Source: Gudongella oleilytica
GTDB taxonomy: Bacteria > Bacillota > Clostridia > Tissierellales > Tissierellaceae
Reading direction: 5' to 3'
Length of the DNA: 64,000 nt
Assembly (NCBI RefSeq): GCF_004101785.1
Contig: NZ_CP035130.1
Location: forward strand, 62,001 to 126,000
In this document: piece by piece, positions 46,093 to 55,258 of the stretch
Layout: every line of letters starts with the position of its first letter
Position numbering within the stretch: position 1 is the stretch's first letter
Translations under genes and position numbers: made by a program
Notes under the pieces: generated by a model
The model's database searches: none
The model's input: only the letters and a program-made list of their open reading frames with translations
What the model was told of the DNA's origin: nothing

Positions 46093-49000
46093 ATGGATAA
46101 AAAACTATACGTTCTTAAGGGATTTGAAAGATCTTTTATTGAGGAATTTGATCAAGAACCACTAATTAACAATTCACTGGACGATAAGATTGATATTCGG
46201 ATACTTAATGATGATTACAAAAGAGAACTAATGAGTCGATTGCTTGTGTTTACAGGCTTCAAATTTGCGACCTACGAGGAATTTGTACTAATTCAAGAAC
46301 TCGGAGAGGAGTTCATTAGATTAGCACAGGTCGAAATAATAATCCTTAAGAATCTGGTCTATCCTGACTACTATCCAGTAAATCTAATAGATGAAGGAAT
46401 GAGTACTTTACTTGATCTAGCTTATAGCTATTTTAATACTTCCTCTGAGGAATTTGAAATAGATGAAGAATTATCTAATTTACTTAGATTTTATGGAAAC
46501 ATTAAATACATAGATGGTAAATACTATATTTCATATAAAAATCAAGAAAGAGTACTGGATAACATAAGGACAATTGAATACCCAGAGAGTTTAGAGGATG
46601 ATGTTCTTAGAAAGCTAGAAAAAACCACTAACGTAAGTACAGAGATTATATTTGAGATAAACTCTGAAATTGAGAGTTATCTTAGAATTGTTGAAAGCCT
46701 CAATAGCCAAGTATTCAAGTCAGTTGGTATAAAAATAAATGATCAACTATATTTCAATAAATACCTTCAACAAAACTTCAATGCACTGGTTAATAAATTC
46801 AATGATATAAAATTTATGATCGTTAGTGATACTGTCTCAGCTAAGACTTACAGGAAAGATTTTGATGAATACCTCGAGGATATTTGGGGATACAGCTCAT
46901 TTAAAGAGCTTCAGGTATATCAGAATCCAGATGAGAACAAAGATGTTATATCCGTTTCCCAAGGCCAGATTATTGAAGACATTGTGAACCAAGCAGAGAG
47001 AGCCTTTAATAAGGAGAACTTCCAGGATGTTTTTATTACAGCTCCAACAGGTGCTGGGAAATCAATTATATTCCAATTATCTGCTCTTTATCTTGCCAAT
47101 GAATATGACAAGCTAACGATAATCATCTCTCCTTTAATAGCTCTTATGAAGGATCAAATCAAGAATCTTCACAAGAATAATATTGAAAATGCAGCCTATA
47201 TAAATTCAGAGTTGAACTTTATTGAAAAAGAAAATGTGCTACAAAAGATAAGATCTAAGGAGATAGATATTCTCTACCTCTCGCCAGAAACTTTGCTATC
47301 ATATACGATCGAGAACTTCATAGGTGATAGAGAAATAGGCCTTTTCATTATAGATGAGGCTCATATTGTCACGACTTGGGGTAAGGGCTTTAGGCCAGAC
47401 TATTGGTATTTAGGCAAGTACCTCTCTAGAGTACGTTCAAAAAACCAAATATTCCCAATCGTAACCTTCACGGCAACTGCTGTATATGGTGGAAATGACG
47501 ACATGTATGATGAAACAATAGAAAGCTTAAATATGAAGTCTACAATAAAATACCTAGGAAGAGTGAAGCGAGACGACATAAACTTTGATATTAATGTTGA
47601 TCTAAATCCGAAAAGCAAGGAACAATACGAGAATGATAAAATAGAAAAAATGCTTTCTAGGTTTAATGAATATCTAAGTGAAAATAAAAAGGTAATTTCA
47701 TATTTCCCTTATGCATCGATCGCTGAATCCATTAGTTATGATAAGCATTTCTCAGCAATAAAGGACAAGTTTACGGTATATACTGGACGTTTGCACAAGA
47801 CTCAAAAAGATATTTCGGAGAAGGACTTCTCCGGTGGCGAGAAGCCCATAATGTTAGCAACAAAGGCATTCGGTATGGGAATAGATATTAGTAACATAGA
47901 GGTAGTATATCATTACGCACCGACTGGGAATCTAAATGATTACGTTCAAGAAATCGGAAGGGCTGCAAGGGATGAATCAATAAAAGGAACTGCATGTATA
48001 GACTTCATGACTAAAGATTTTAAATTTGTAAATATGCTCTTTGGTATGAGCTCAATTAAGCAGTACCAGGCAAAGGCAGTACTAAAAAAGCTATACAATG
48101 TATATTCAAAGAGGGAGAAGCAAAATTTCTTGGTAACACCAAATGATTTCTCCTATATCTTCTCAAAAGACAGCAAAAGTGGTCCAGATGACTTGGAGAG
48201 GAAAATTAAAACAGTGCTTCTAATGTTAGAAAAGGACCTTGAACAAAGCTACGGATTCCCGGTGCTCATTTCAAGGCCAAAGAGCATGTTTTCGAAAGCC
48301 TTTGTTGTATTAGATAAGGATGTAGACCAAGAAATTCGAGATAGTAAATATGGGATGTATTTCGATAGAATCCAGAACGGCAGGAACAATCACAAGGAGG
48401 GGGCTTGTACTGTAACTGATTTTGGGGACATATATCTTTTCAATCTTAGAAAGCTTTGGGAAGACCATTTTCCAGAAATGAGCTTTGCAAGCTTTAAGTA
48501 CCATGTTTTCAGTAAATCTGACGAACTAAAATTTAATTACTCGAAAAATATTCACCTAAGGTATAAGATAGGAATTCAGACAAAGAATGGTCTAAAAATA
48601 AAAGATCTTAAAAACCAATTAGCCCTAGAGATTGATAAAATAAATAGGATATTAGATAACTACAAAGATTCAGGGAAGATGTTTACAGTACAGGAATTTG
48701 CTTCAGATATAAATCAGATCTATAACAACAGAGAGAAGGCACATTCTATAGCATCATCTTATATAGATCTTATTTCTCCAATTACGGATCAAGGGAAATT
48801 CATTCAAAGAGCGATAGAGTTTAATAGCAGCTTTAACAAGTACAGAATCATTAATAGAACCTACAACATGGTAAAAAGAGATATAATATATAAAAGCGAT
48901 ATTATTCGCAGATTGGATACAGATGATGATCACCTTAATCTATTTTATCCAAAGTCAAACAAAAAGGATTTCGATCTTTTCAGAGGCTTATACCTACTTG

Positions 49001-49284
49001 AGATATTTGACCTCGCAAGCTATGAAATTCTCGGTGGGGAGAGCCCTGAGATTTTTGTACGTCTAAATGATCCCCTAAAGGTAAGAAGGCTGACATCGGA
49101 GAACTTTAATTATCGTAATGAAATACTTCAAGCTGTCAAGAAAAGACACGAGAATTCAACCAAGATTCTAAGAAAATTTTTTGTTGATCTTAAATCAGAT
49201 AACGATAGATGGAATTTTATTGAGGATTACTTCTTGGGATATGATCTTGTTGATGATATTGAGAGTGAAGCTATTGAAGACTAA
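46093..49284 (+). CDS. Large RecQ-like DEAH helicase
   Basis: This 1063-residue SF2 helicase starts at ATG 46093 after AGAAGGAG. The first 300 residues match nothing I recognise. Then come Walker A TAPTGAGKSIIFQ near residue 317, the RecQ-like ISPLIALMKDQIKNL, DEAH box IIDEAHIVTTWG near residue 421, and motif III FTATA. The C-terminal RecA domain has KAFGMGIDISNIEVVYHYAP and motif VI QEIGRAARDE. About 400 further residues follow without a clear RQC or HRDC domain. It is more than twice the length of typical RecQ (about 600), so it is a defence-type helicase rather than housekeeping RecQ. It is the first gene of the island. Confidence 0.85.
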   Translation: MDKKLYVLKGFERSFIEEFDQEPLINNSLDDKIDIRILNDDYKRELMSRLLVFTGFKFATYEEFVLIQELGEEFIRLAQVEIIILKNLVYPDYYPVNLIDEGMSTLLDLAYSYFNTSSEEFEIDEELSNLLRFYGNIKYIDGKYYISYKNQERVLDNIRTIEYPESLEDDVLRKLEKTTNVSTEIIFEINSEIESYLRIVESLNSQVFKSVGIKINDQLYFNKYLQQNFNALVNKFNDIKFMIVSDTVSAKTYRKDFDEYLEDIWGYSSFKELQVYQNPDENKDVISVSQGQIIEDIVNQAERAFNKENFQDVFITAPTGAGKSIIFQLSALYLANEYDKLTIIISPLIALMKDQIKNLHKNNIENAAYINSELNFIEKENVLQKIRSKEIDILYLSPETLLSYTIENFIGDREIGLFIIDEAHIVTTWGKGFRPDYWYLGKYLSRVRSKNQIFPIVTFTATAVYGGNDDMYDETIESLNMKSTIKYLGRVKRDDINFDINVDLNPKSKEQYENDKIEKMLSRFNEYLSENKKVISYFPYASIAESISYDKHFSAIKDKFTVYTGRLHKTQKDISEKDFSGGEKPIMLATKAFGMGIDISNIEVVYHYAPTGNLNDYVQEIGRAARDESIKGTACIDFMTKDFKFVNMLFGMSSIKQYQAKAVLKKLYNVYSKREKQNFLVTPNDFSYIFSKDSKSGPDDLERKIKTVLLMLEKDLEQSYGFPVLISRPKSMFSKAFVVLDKDVDQEIRDSKYGMYFDRIQNGRNNHKEGACTVTDFGDIYLFNLRKLWEDHFPEMSFASFKYHVFSKSDELKFNYSKNIHLRYKIGIQTKNGLKIKDLKNQLALEIDKINRILDNYKDSGKMFTVQEFASDINQIYNNREKAHSIASSYIDLISPITDQGKFIQRAIEFNSSFNKYRIINRTYNMVKRDIIYKSDIIRRLDTDDDHLNLFYPKSNKKDFDLFRGLYLLEIFDLASYEILGGESPEIFVRLNDPLKVRRLTSENFNYRNEILQAVKKRHENSTKILRKFFVDLKSDNDRWNFIEDYFLGYDLVDDIESEAIED

Positions 49285-49396
49285 ACCAATAGTCGCGTAG
49301 AGTCTTTGAAATAACCCATGCTTATTTTGTAAAGACTGAATAAGTATTATATATAGATATAATTGATACTCCGCAACTCTTAATCGGGGGGAAGTT

Positions 49397-52300
49397 ATGG
49401 AAATACTCGATAACATTAATAAAACTGTAAAGGAAGATTTAGAACGAACGGTATCAAAGGGAGATAAGCTAGCAATTGCATCTGCATGCTTCTCGATTTA
49501 TGCATATGAAGCTCTCAGGAAGCAATTGGAAAGTATTGATGAAATGAGATTTATATTTACTGCACCAACTTTTTTAAATGAGAAGATTCCGAGAGAAAAA
49601 AGAGAATTCTATATACCTCGATTGAATCGAGAACGTTCATTATTCGGTACTGAGTTTGAAGTTAAGTTGAGAAATGAAATGACTCAAAAGGTAGTAGCTC
49701 GAGAGTGTGCAGATTGGATAAGAAAAAAAGTCCAGTTTCGTTCAAATACTACCGGTGGATCAATTGGTACGTTCTTTAGTGTCGTAAAAAACGATGAGAC
49801 AATTACTTATTCTCCATTTAACTCATTCACTACTTCAGATTTAGGTTGTGAACGTGGGAACAATATCATAAACATGGTCAACCGGATAGATTCTCCGTTA
49901 TCCAAAGAGTATATTAAGATGTTCGAACAGATTTGGAATGATAAAAACATACTTCAAGACGTTACTGAACAGGTAATCGAAGATATTACAGCAGCTTATA
50001 ATGAAAACTCTCCAGAATTTATATACTTTATTGCAATATACAATATCTTTAGTGAATTTCTTGAGGATATAAATGATGATATACTTCCCAAAGAAGCAAC
50101 AGGGTTTAAAGAAACCCAAATATGGAAAAAACTATATGATTTCCAACAAGATGCTGTGTTAGCTATTATCAATAAGTTAGAAAATTATAATGGATGTATT
50201 CTAGCAGATAGTGTTGGTTTAGGGAAAACATTTACTGCTCTTGCTGTTATAAAATACTATGAGCTTAGAAATCGTAATGTTTTAGTACTATGCCCTAAGA
50301 AGCTAGGAGATAATTGGCTAACATTTAAAGAAAACTACCTTAACAATCCGATAGCTTCGGATCGTCTAAGGTATGACGTACTCTATCATACAGATTTATC
50401 TCGTGAAAGTGGTCGCTCTGGGAGTATAGATATCTCTAAGCTAAACTGGAGTAATTACGATCTTATTGTCATCGATGAAAGCCATAATTTTCGTAATGGT
50501 GGTGATTACTCAAGAAATGGAGATATAAAACGAGAAAATAGGTATCTTACACTCCTTAATAAAGTAATTAGACAAGGAGTAAAAACAAAAGTTCTTATGC
50601 TCTCTGCAACACCGGTAAATAATGGTTTTTCTGATTTGAGACATCAGCTCGAACTTGCATATGAAGGGGATTCATCACAAATAAGCGAAAAGCTAGAGAT
50701 AGAAAAGCCGATTGATGTTATATTTAGGGTTGCACAAACTGCCTTCAATAGATGGAGCAAGTTAGGTCCGAAGGAAAGAACTACAGAAAGTCTACTGCGC
50801 TCGCTGGATTTTGATTTTTTTACAATTCTTGACAGCGTTACAATAGCTCGATCGAGGAAACACATAGTTAAATATTATAATGTTGAGGCTATAGGTAAAT
50901 TTCCTGATCGCCTGAAACCCATCTCACTGCGTCCAAGATTGACAACCTTAGCTGGTGCTATAGATTATGATGAGATTTATAATTTACTAATGAAGTTGAA
51001 TCTTGCTGTATATATTCCAACAGATTTTTTGCTTGAAAGTAAAAGATATAAGTATATAAATTCTGAATTAAATATTGATAGAGCAGGTCGAGAAATCGGG
51101 ATAAGAAGGTTGATGTCAATAAACCTACTAAAGCGCCTCGAAAGCTCAGTTGCATCATTTAGAATAACACTTGATCGTGTATTAAATCTTATTGAGGGAA
51201 CAATTGAGGCTATAGATGCGTATGAAAATGGTGATAATAGGATTTTAAAAGCACAGGATATTTCGGAAGAAGACTTTGATGGTGATGATAGGAACACTAC
51301 TTTGTTTGGAAATAATACGAAGAAAATTGACATAGATCTAGGCGATATGGATTACATAACCTGGAGAGATAAGCTATTTGATGATACAGAGATATTACAA
51401 TTATTATCATCCATGATCAGGGACATTACACCAGAACATGATTCAAAACTACAATCATTAGTTGATCTAATCTCTGTTAAGATCCAAAACCCTATTAATG
51501 AAAATAATAAGAAAGTAATTGTGTTCTCAGCATTTTCTGACACTGTAGATTATCTATATGCTCAGATAGGTACAGTAATAAAAGAAAGATTTGGGCTTAA
51601 TACAGCTATGATAACAGGTACAACTGAAGGTAGAACTACAGCCAAATTACAACGTACGGATATGAATACAATACTTACACTATTCTCACCAAAAGCAAAA
51701 GATAAAGAACTATTAATGCCAAATAATCCGATGGAGATTGATATCCTAATAGCAACAGACTGTATTTCTGAAGGACAAAACTTACAAGACTGTGACTATT
51801 GCGTTAATTATGACATACATTGGAATCCTGTCAGAATTATTCAGAGATTTGGACGGGTTGACCGCATTGGGAGCCATAATAATTCAATTCAGCTCGTGAA
51901 TTTTTGGCCAAATATTGGATTAGATAAGTATCTCGAATTAAAAGGGAGAGTGGAGACTCGTATGAAAGCATCAGTAATGGTTGCTACTGGTGATGATAAT
52001 CCTATTGACCCTGATGAATTAGGAGATCTTGAGTACAGAAAGTCTCAACTAGAACGCCTACAAAATGAAGTTGTCGATATTGAAGACATGCAGAATGGTG
52101 TGTCTATTATGGATTTAGGCCTGAATGAGTTTAGACTAGATCTTCTCGACTACGTTAAAAAACATGATAATCTAGATAAAGTTCCATTTGGTCTTCATGC
52201 AGTTGTAAATGGTAATGAAGAAACCCCTAAAGGAACAATATTTGTATTGAAGAATAATAACACTAAAATCGACAATCAAAGTAGGAATCAACTACACCCA

Positions 52301-52627
52301 TTTTATATGGTCTATGTACAGGATGATTCAAGAGTGTTTATAGATCATTTGCAACCTAAAAAATTATTAGATGTACTTAGACAAATCTGCAAGGGGAAAT
52401 CAGAACCAATATTAGACCTTTGTAAGCAATTCAATCTTGAGACAAAAGACGGGAAAAACATGAAGCATTATTCAGACCTCCTTTATTTTGCAGTGGAGTC
52501 AATAGTAGATCTCAATGAAGATGATATACTTGATAGATTCCTTTCAGGTAAACAAATTTCATTTGCAGCAAATACAATCGATGGACTAGATGACTTTGAG
52601 TTAGTATGCTTCATTAATGTGAGGTGA
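49397..52627 (+). CDS. SNF2/HepA-like helicase with N-terminal PLD-like region
   Basis: This 1076-residue SF2 translocase has an N-terminal 190 residues resembling the phospholipase-D-like regions of such proteins (SKGDKLAIASACFSIYAYEAL). The SNF2 core has ILADSVGLGKTFTALAVIK near residue 270, DESHNFRN near residue 359, and MLSATPVNNGFSDL. The C-terminal half has IVFSAFSDTVDYLY, DCISEGQNLQDCDYCVNYDIHW, and motif VI IQRFGRVDRIGSHN near residue 817. The start follows GGGGGGAAG. It is 10 bases upstream of a DUF4391 gene, then type III mod and res. HepA-like helicases in this position occur in extended type III-like restriction clusters. It probably moves along invading DNA. Confidence 0.87.
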   Translation: MEILDNINKTVKEDLERTVSKGDKLAIASACFSIYAYEALRKQLESIDEMRFIFTAPTFLNEKIPREKREFYIPRLNRERSLFGTEFEVKLRNEMTQKVVARECADWIRKKVQFRSNTTGGSIGTFFSVVKNDETITYSPFNSFTTSDLGCERGNNIINMVNRIDSPLSKEYIKMFEQIWNDKNILQDVTEQVIEDITAAYNENSPEFIYFIAIYNIFSEFLEDINDDILPKEATGFKETQIWKKLYDFQQDAVLAIINKLENYNGCILADSVGLGKTFTALAVIKYYELRNRNVLVLCPKKLGDNWLTFKENYLNNPIASDRLRYDVLYHTDLSRESGRSGSIDISKLNWSNYDLIVIDESHNFRNGGDYSRNGDIKRENRYLTLLNKVIRQGVKTKVLMLSATPVNNGFSDLRHQLELAYEGDSSQISEKLEIEKPIDVIFRVAQTAFNRWSKLGPKERTTESLLRSLDFDFFTILDSVTIARSRKHIVKYYNVEAIGKFPDRLKPISLRPRLTTLAGAIDYDEIYNLLMKLNLAVYIPTDFLLESKRYKYINSELNIDRAGREIGIRRLMSINLLKRLESSVASFRITLDRVLNLIEGTIEAIDAYENGDNRILKAQDISEEDFDGDDRNTTLFGNNTKKIDIDLGDMDYITWRDKLFDDTEILQLLSSMIRDITPEHDSKLQSLVDLISVKIQNPINENNKKVIVFSAFSDTVDYLYAQIGTVIKERFGLNTAMITGTTEGRTTAKLQRTDMNTILTLFSPKAKDKELLMPNNPMEIDILIATDCISEGQNLQDCDYCVNYDIHWNPVRIIQRFGRVDRIGSHNNSIQLVNFWPNIGLDKYLELKGRVETRMKASVMVATGDDNPIDPDELGDLEYRKSQLERLQNEVVDIEDMQNGVSIMDLGLNEFRLDLLDYVKKHDNLDKVPFGLHAVVNGNEETPKGTIFVLKNNNTKIDNQSRNQLHPFYMVYVQDDSRVFIDHLQPKKLLDVLRQICKGKSEPILDLCKQFNLETKDGKNMKHYSDLLYFAVESIVDLNEDDILDRFLSGKQISFAANTIDGLDDFELVCFINVR

Positions 52628-52637
52628 GATTTTTAGT

Positions 52638-53246
52638 ATGTTTGGATTACCAAAATCAACTGAAATGAGTAAGTCAATACCCAAAAGTGCAATATTCAAG
52701 AAGTTTAAACCATGCTCAATAGATCATAATCTATTTGATGATCAGATCCATCGAATAACAATTGTTGCTGAGGTTTCTCCTAAGACTGTTAGTATAGCAG
52801 CAAGTGATGAACTTACAAGTTTTTTTATTGTTTTGGTTCAATTAAAGACTGTTGATTGCGATAAAAAGAATATATTGCTTTTATCAAAGCTTATTGATCA
52901 GAAAATGATATTTGCTTTGCAATATGAAAATACGATTAAGTTCGCTGTTTACAGAGCAAATAGAGTCAATATATCCGATAGTAGATCAGTTGATAAATGG
53001 GAGTTCAGACTTAAAGGATTTGATTTAGTATCAACTTGGGATCACCTATTCTCTGATATTTTTGGGATTGAACTTTTAGAAGGTAAGAAATTGGACGAAA
53101 TAATTATCCAGAATGAGCTTAGAGATAAAGTTAGAAAGCAATTGGAAATTCTTGAAAACAAAGCAATGATTGAAAAACAACCAAGACGAAAATGGGAACT
53201 AGTAGAAGAGATCAATAAATTAAAAGAACAATTAGAGGGAGTGTAA
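52638..53246 (+). CDS. DUF4391 protein
   Basis: This 202-residue soluble protein begins MFGLPKSTEMSKSIPKSAIF, which matches the DUF4391 family start (leucine, proline, serine-threonine, then a lysine-rich IPK). A beta-rich middle (ITIVAEVSPKTVSIAASDEL) and a C-terminal coiled region (LRDKVRKQLEILENKAMIEK) follow. It lies between the SNF2-like helicase and mod genes with gaps of 10 and 2 bases. DUF4391 proteins are known mainly from such clusters and may be an assembly or specificity subunit; that is inference. Confidence 0.8.
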   Translation: MFGLPKSTEMSKSIPKSAIFKKFKPCSIDHNLFDDQIHRITIVAEVSPKTVSIAASDELTSFFIVLVQLKTVDCDKKNILLLSKLIDQKMIFALQYENTIKFAVYRANRVNISDSRSVDKWEFRLKGFDLVSTWDHLFSDIFGIELLEGKKLDEIIIQNELRDKVRKQLEILENKAMIEKQPRRKWELVEEINKLKEQLEGV

Positions 53247-53248
53247 TT

Positions 53249-55258
53249 ATGAATAAACATGAGAGACTAAATATGCATACTCAAAATTTAGCAAATGAGA
53301 AATTCTCTACTCTTGTAAAAATGTTCCCAAACGCAGTGACTGAGGCAATAAGAGGTTATGATGAAAATGGGGAAGCAATAATTGAAAGATCAATAGATGC
53401 AGATGTACTTTCACAGGAAATTAATACCCATGTTGTTGCTGGAAAAGAAGAGAGATATCAATTTACTTGGCCAGATAAGAAGAAATCAGTGCTACTGGCA
53501 AATTCACCATTAGCAGCAACTTTACGACCATGTCGTGAAGAAAGTGTTGATTTTGATACTACTGAAAATCTTTATATTGAAGGGGATAATCTTGATGTAC
53601 TTAAGTTGCTCCGTGAGACATATTTGAATAGAGTAAAGATGATATATATTGATCCACCTTATAACACTGGGAATGATTTCATATATGAAGATGATTTTGC
53701 AGAAGAAACAGGTGAATTTCTTCGCCGAGATGGTCAATTTGATCAGCAAGGCAATCGTTTAATTTCAAATTTCGATAGTAATGGACGATTTCATACAGAT
53801 TGGTTAAATATGATTTATCCCAGACTTCGCATGGCAAGGGACTTGTTGATGGATGATGGTGTGATGCTTATTAGTATTGATGATAATGAAGTCGAAAATC
53901 TAAAAAAGATTTGTAATGAAGTATTTGGTTCTTCAAATTTTGTAGACTGTATAACTTGGAATACTCGTGTACCCAAAAATGATAATAAGGGACTTGGAAA
54001 CATACACCAATACATATTGGTGTATGTAAAACAATCACAAAGAAATAGGCAATTTATGATGCCTAAAGATGGTTTAGATGAAATTTCCGAGCTCCTTGAA
54101 AAAATGAAGAAACAAAGCATACCAATACCTGAAGCAGAAGAAGAATTAAAGAAACTATACAATAAAAAAGGATATGATAGAGGTATCACTCTATATAACT
54201 CATTAGATGAAAGTTACCAACCTTGGGGAAAAATCAACATGAGTTGGCCCAACAGCAATACATTTGGACCAAATTATGATGTATTACATCCCGTAACTAA
54301 AAAACCGACCAAGAAGCCTGATCGTGGATGGAGATGGAATCAGCAAACATTTAGTAACAATTTAGACTACGAAAATGTTATTGAAAGACATGACGGAAGT
54401 TTTATCTGTGGTAATATTTGGTTTGCAAAAGATGAAAATACTCAACCAAGTTCAATTAAATATTTACGCGATGTTGGCAAAATGCTACTAAGAACTATTG
54501 TTAGTTTAAAAAGTGACGGTGGAGTGGAACTTGAAAACATCTTTGAAGGGAAAAGCTTTTTTTCAAATCCAAAACCAACTTCATTGATAAAATTGCTCAT
54601 AGAATCTATCGAAGAAAAAGAAGGAATTTTCCTTGATTTCTTCTCAGGTTCAGCAACGACAGCCCATGCGATAATGAGATTAAATTCAGAAGATGGGGGT
54701 AATCGCAAATTCATTATGGTTCAAATACCTGAACTCTGTGATGAAAAAAGTGAAGCGTTTAAAGCTGGATACAGCAACATTTGCGAAATAGGGAAAGAAC
54801 GTATTCGTCGAGTGGGGATAAAGATTAAGGAAGAAGCTGGTTTAATAGCCCAAAACTTAGACATAGGTTTTCGAGTTCTTAAGCTAGATAGTAGCAATAT
54901 GAAAGATGTATATTATACACCAGAAGAGTATGGAAAACAGGGCTTTAACTTGGAAGGTTTTATGGACAATATAAAACCGGATCGTACAGATGAAGACTTG
55001 CTATTTCAAGTTATGCTAGAACTCGGCATTCCACTTTCAGCTAAAATCAAACAAGAGAACAAAGAGTTTTCTGTTAACGATAATTACTTAATTGCTTGTT
55101 TTGAGAGAGTTGATACTACTATGATTACTGATATTGCAAAGAAACAACCATATTATGCCGTATTTAGAGATAGTAGTTTTATAAATGATAGTTCACTAAT
55201 CAATGTTGAACAAATTTTCAACACGTATAGTCCTCACACTATAAGGAGGGTATTGTAG
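53249..55258 (+). CDS. Type III restriction-modification methyltransferase (Mod)
   Basis: This 669-residue N6-adenine methyltransferase of beta order has catalytic motif DPPYNTGNDFIYEDDF near residue 135 and SAM-binding motif LDFFSGSATTAHAIM near residue 463. Between them lies the target-recognition region (about 200-430), including the insert LISIDDNEVENLKKICNEVFG. The C-terminal 100 residues are variable. It supplies both specificity and protection in a type III system. The stop directly abuts the start of res, indicating co-translation. Confidence 0.93.
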   Translation: MNKHERLNMHTQNLANEKFSTLVKMFPNAVTEAIRGYDENGEAIIERSIDADVLSQEINTHVVAGKEERYQFTWPDKKKSVLLANSPLAATLRPCREESVDFDTTENLYIEGDNLDVLKLLRETYLNRVKMIYIDPPYNTGNDFIYEDDFAEETGEFLRRDGQFDQQGNRLISNFDSNGRFHTDWLNMIYPRLRMARDLLMDDGVMLISIDDNEVENLKKICNEVFGSSNFVDCITWNTRVPKNDNKGLGNIHQYILVYVKQSQRNRQFMMPKDGLDEISELLEKMKKQSIPIPEAEEELKKLYNKKGYDRGITLYNSLDESYQPWGKINMSWPNSNTFGPNYDVLHPVTKKPTKKPDRGWRWNQQTFSNNLDYENVIERHDGSFICGNIWFAKDENTQPSSIKYLRDVGKMLLRTIVSLKSDGGVELENIFEGKSFFSNPKPTSLIKLLIESIEEKEGIFLDFFSGSATTAHAIMRLNSEDGGNRKFIMVQIPELCDEKSEAFKAGYSNICEIGKERIRRVGIKIKEEAGLIAQNLDIGFRVLKLDSSNMKDVYYTPEEYGKQGFNLEGFMDNIKPDRTDEDLLFQVMLELGIPLSAKIKQENKEFSVNDNYLIACFERVDTTMITDIAKKQPYYAVFRDSSFINDSSLINVEQIFNTYSPHTIRRVL

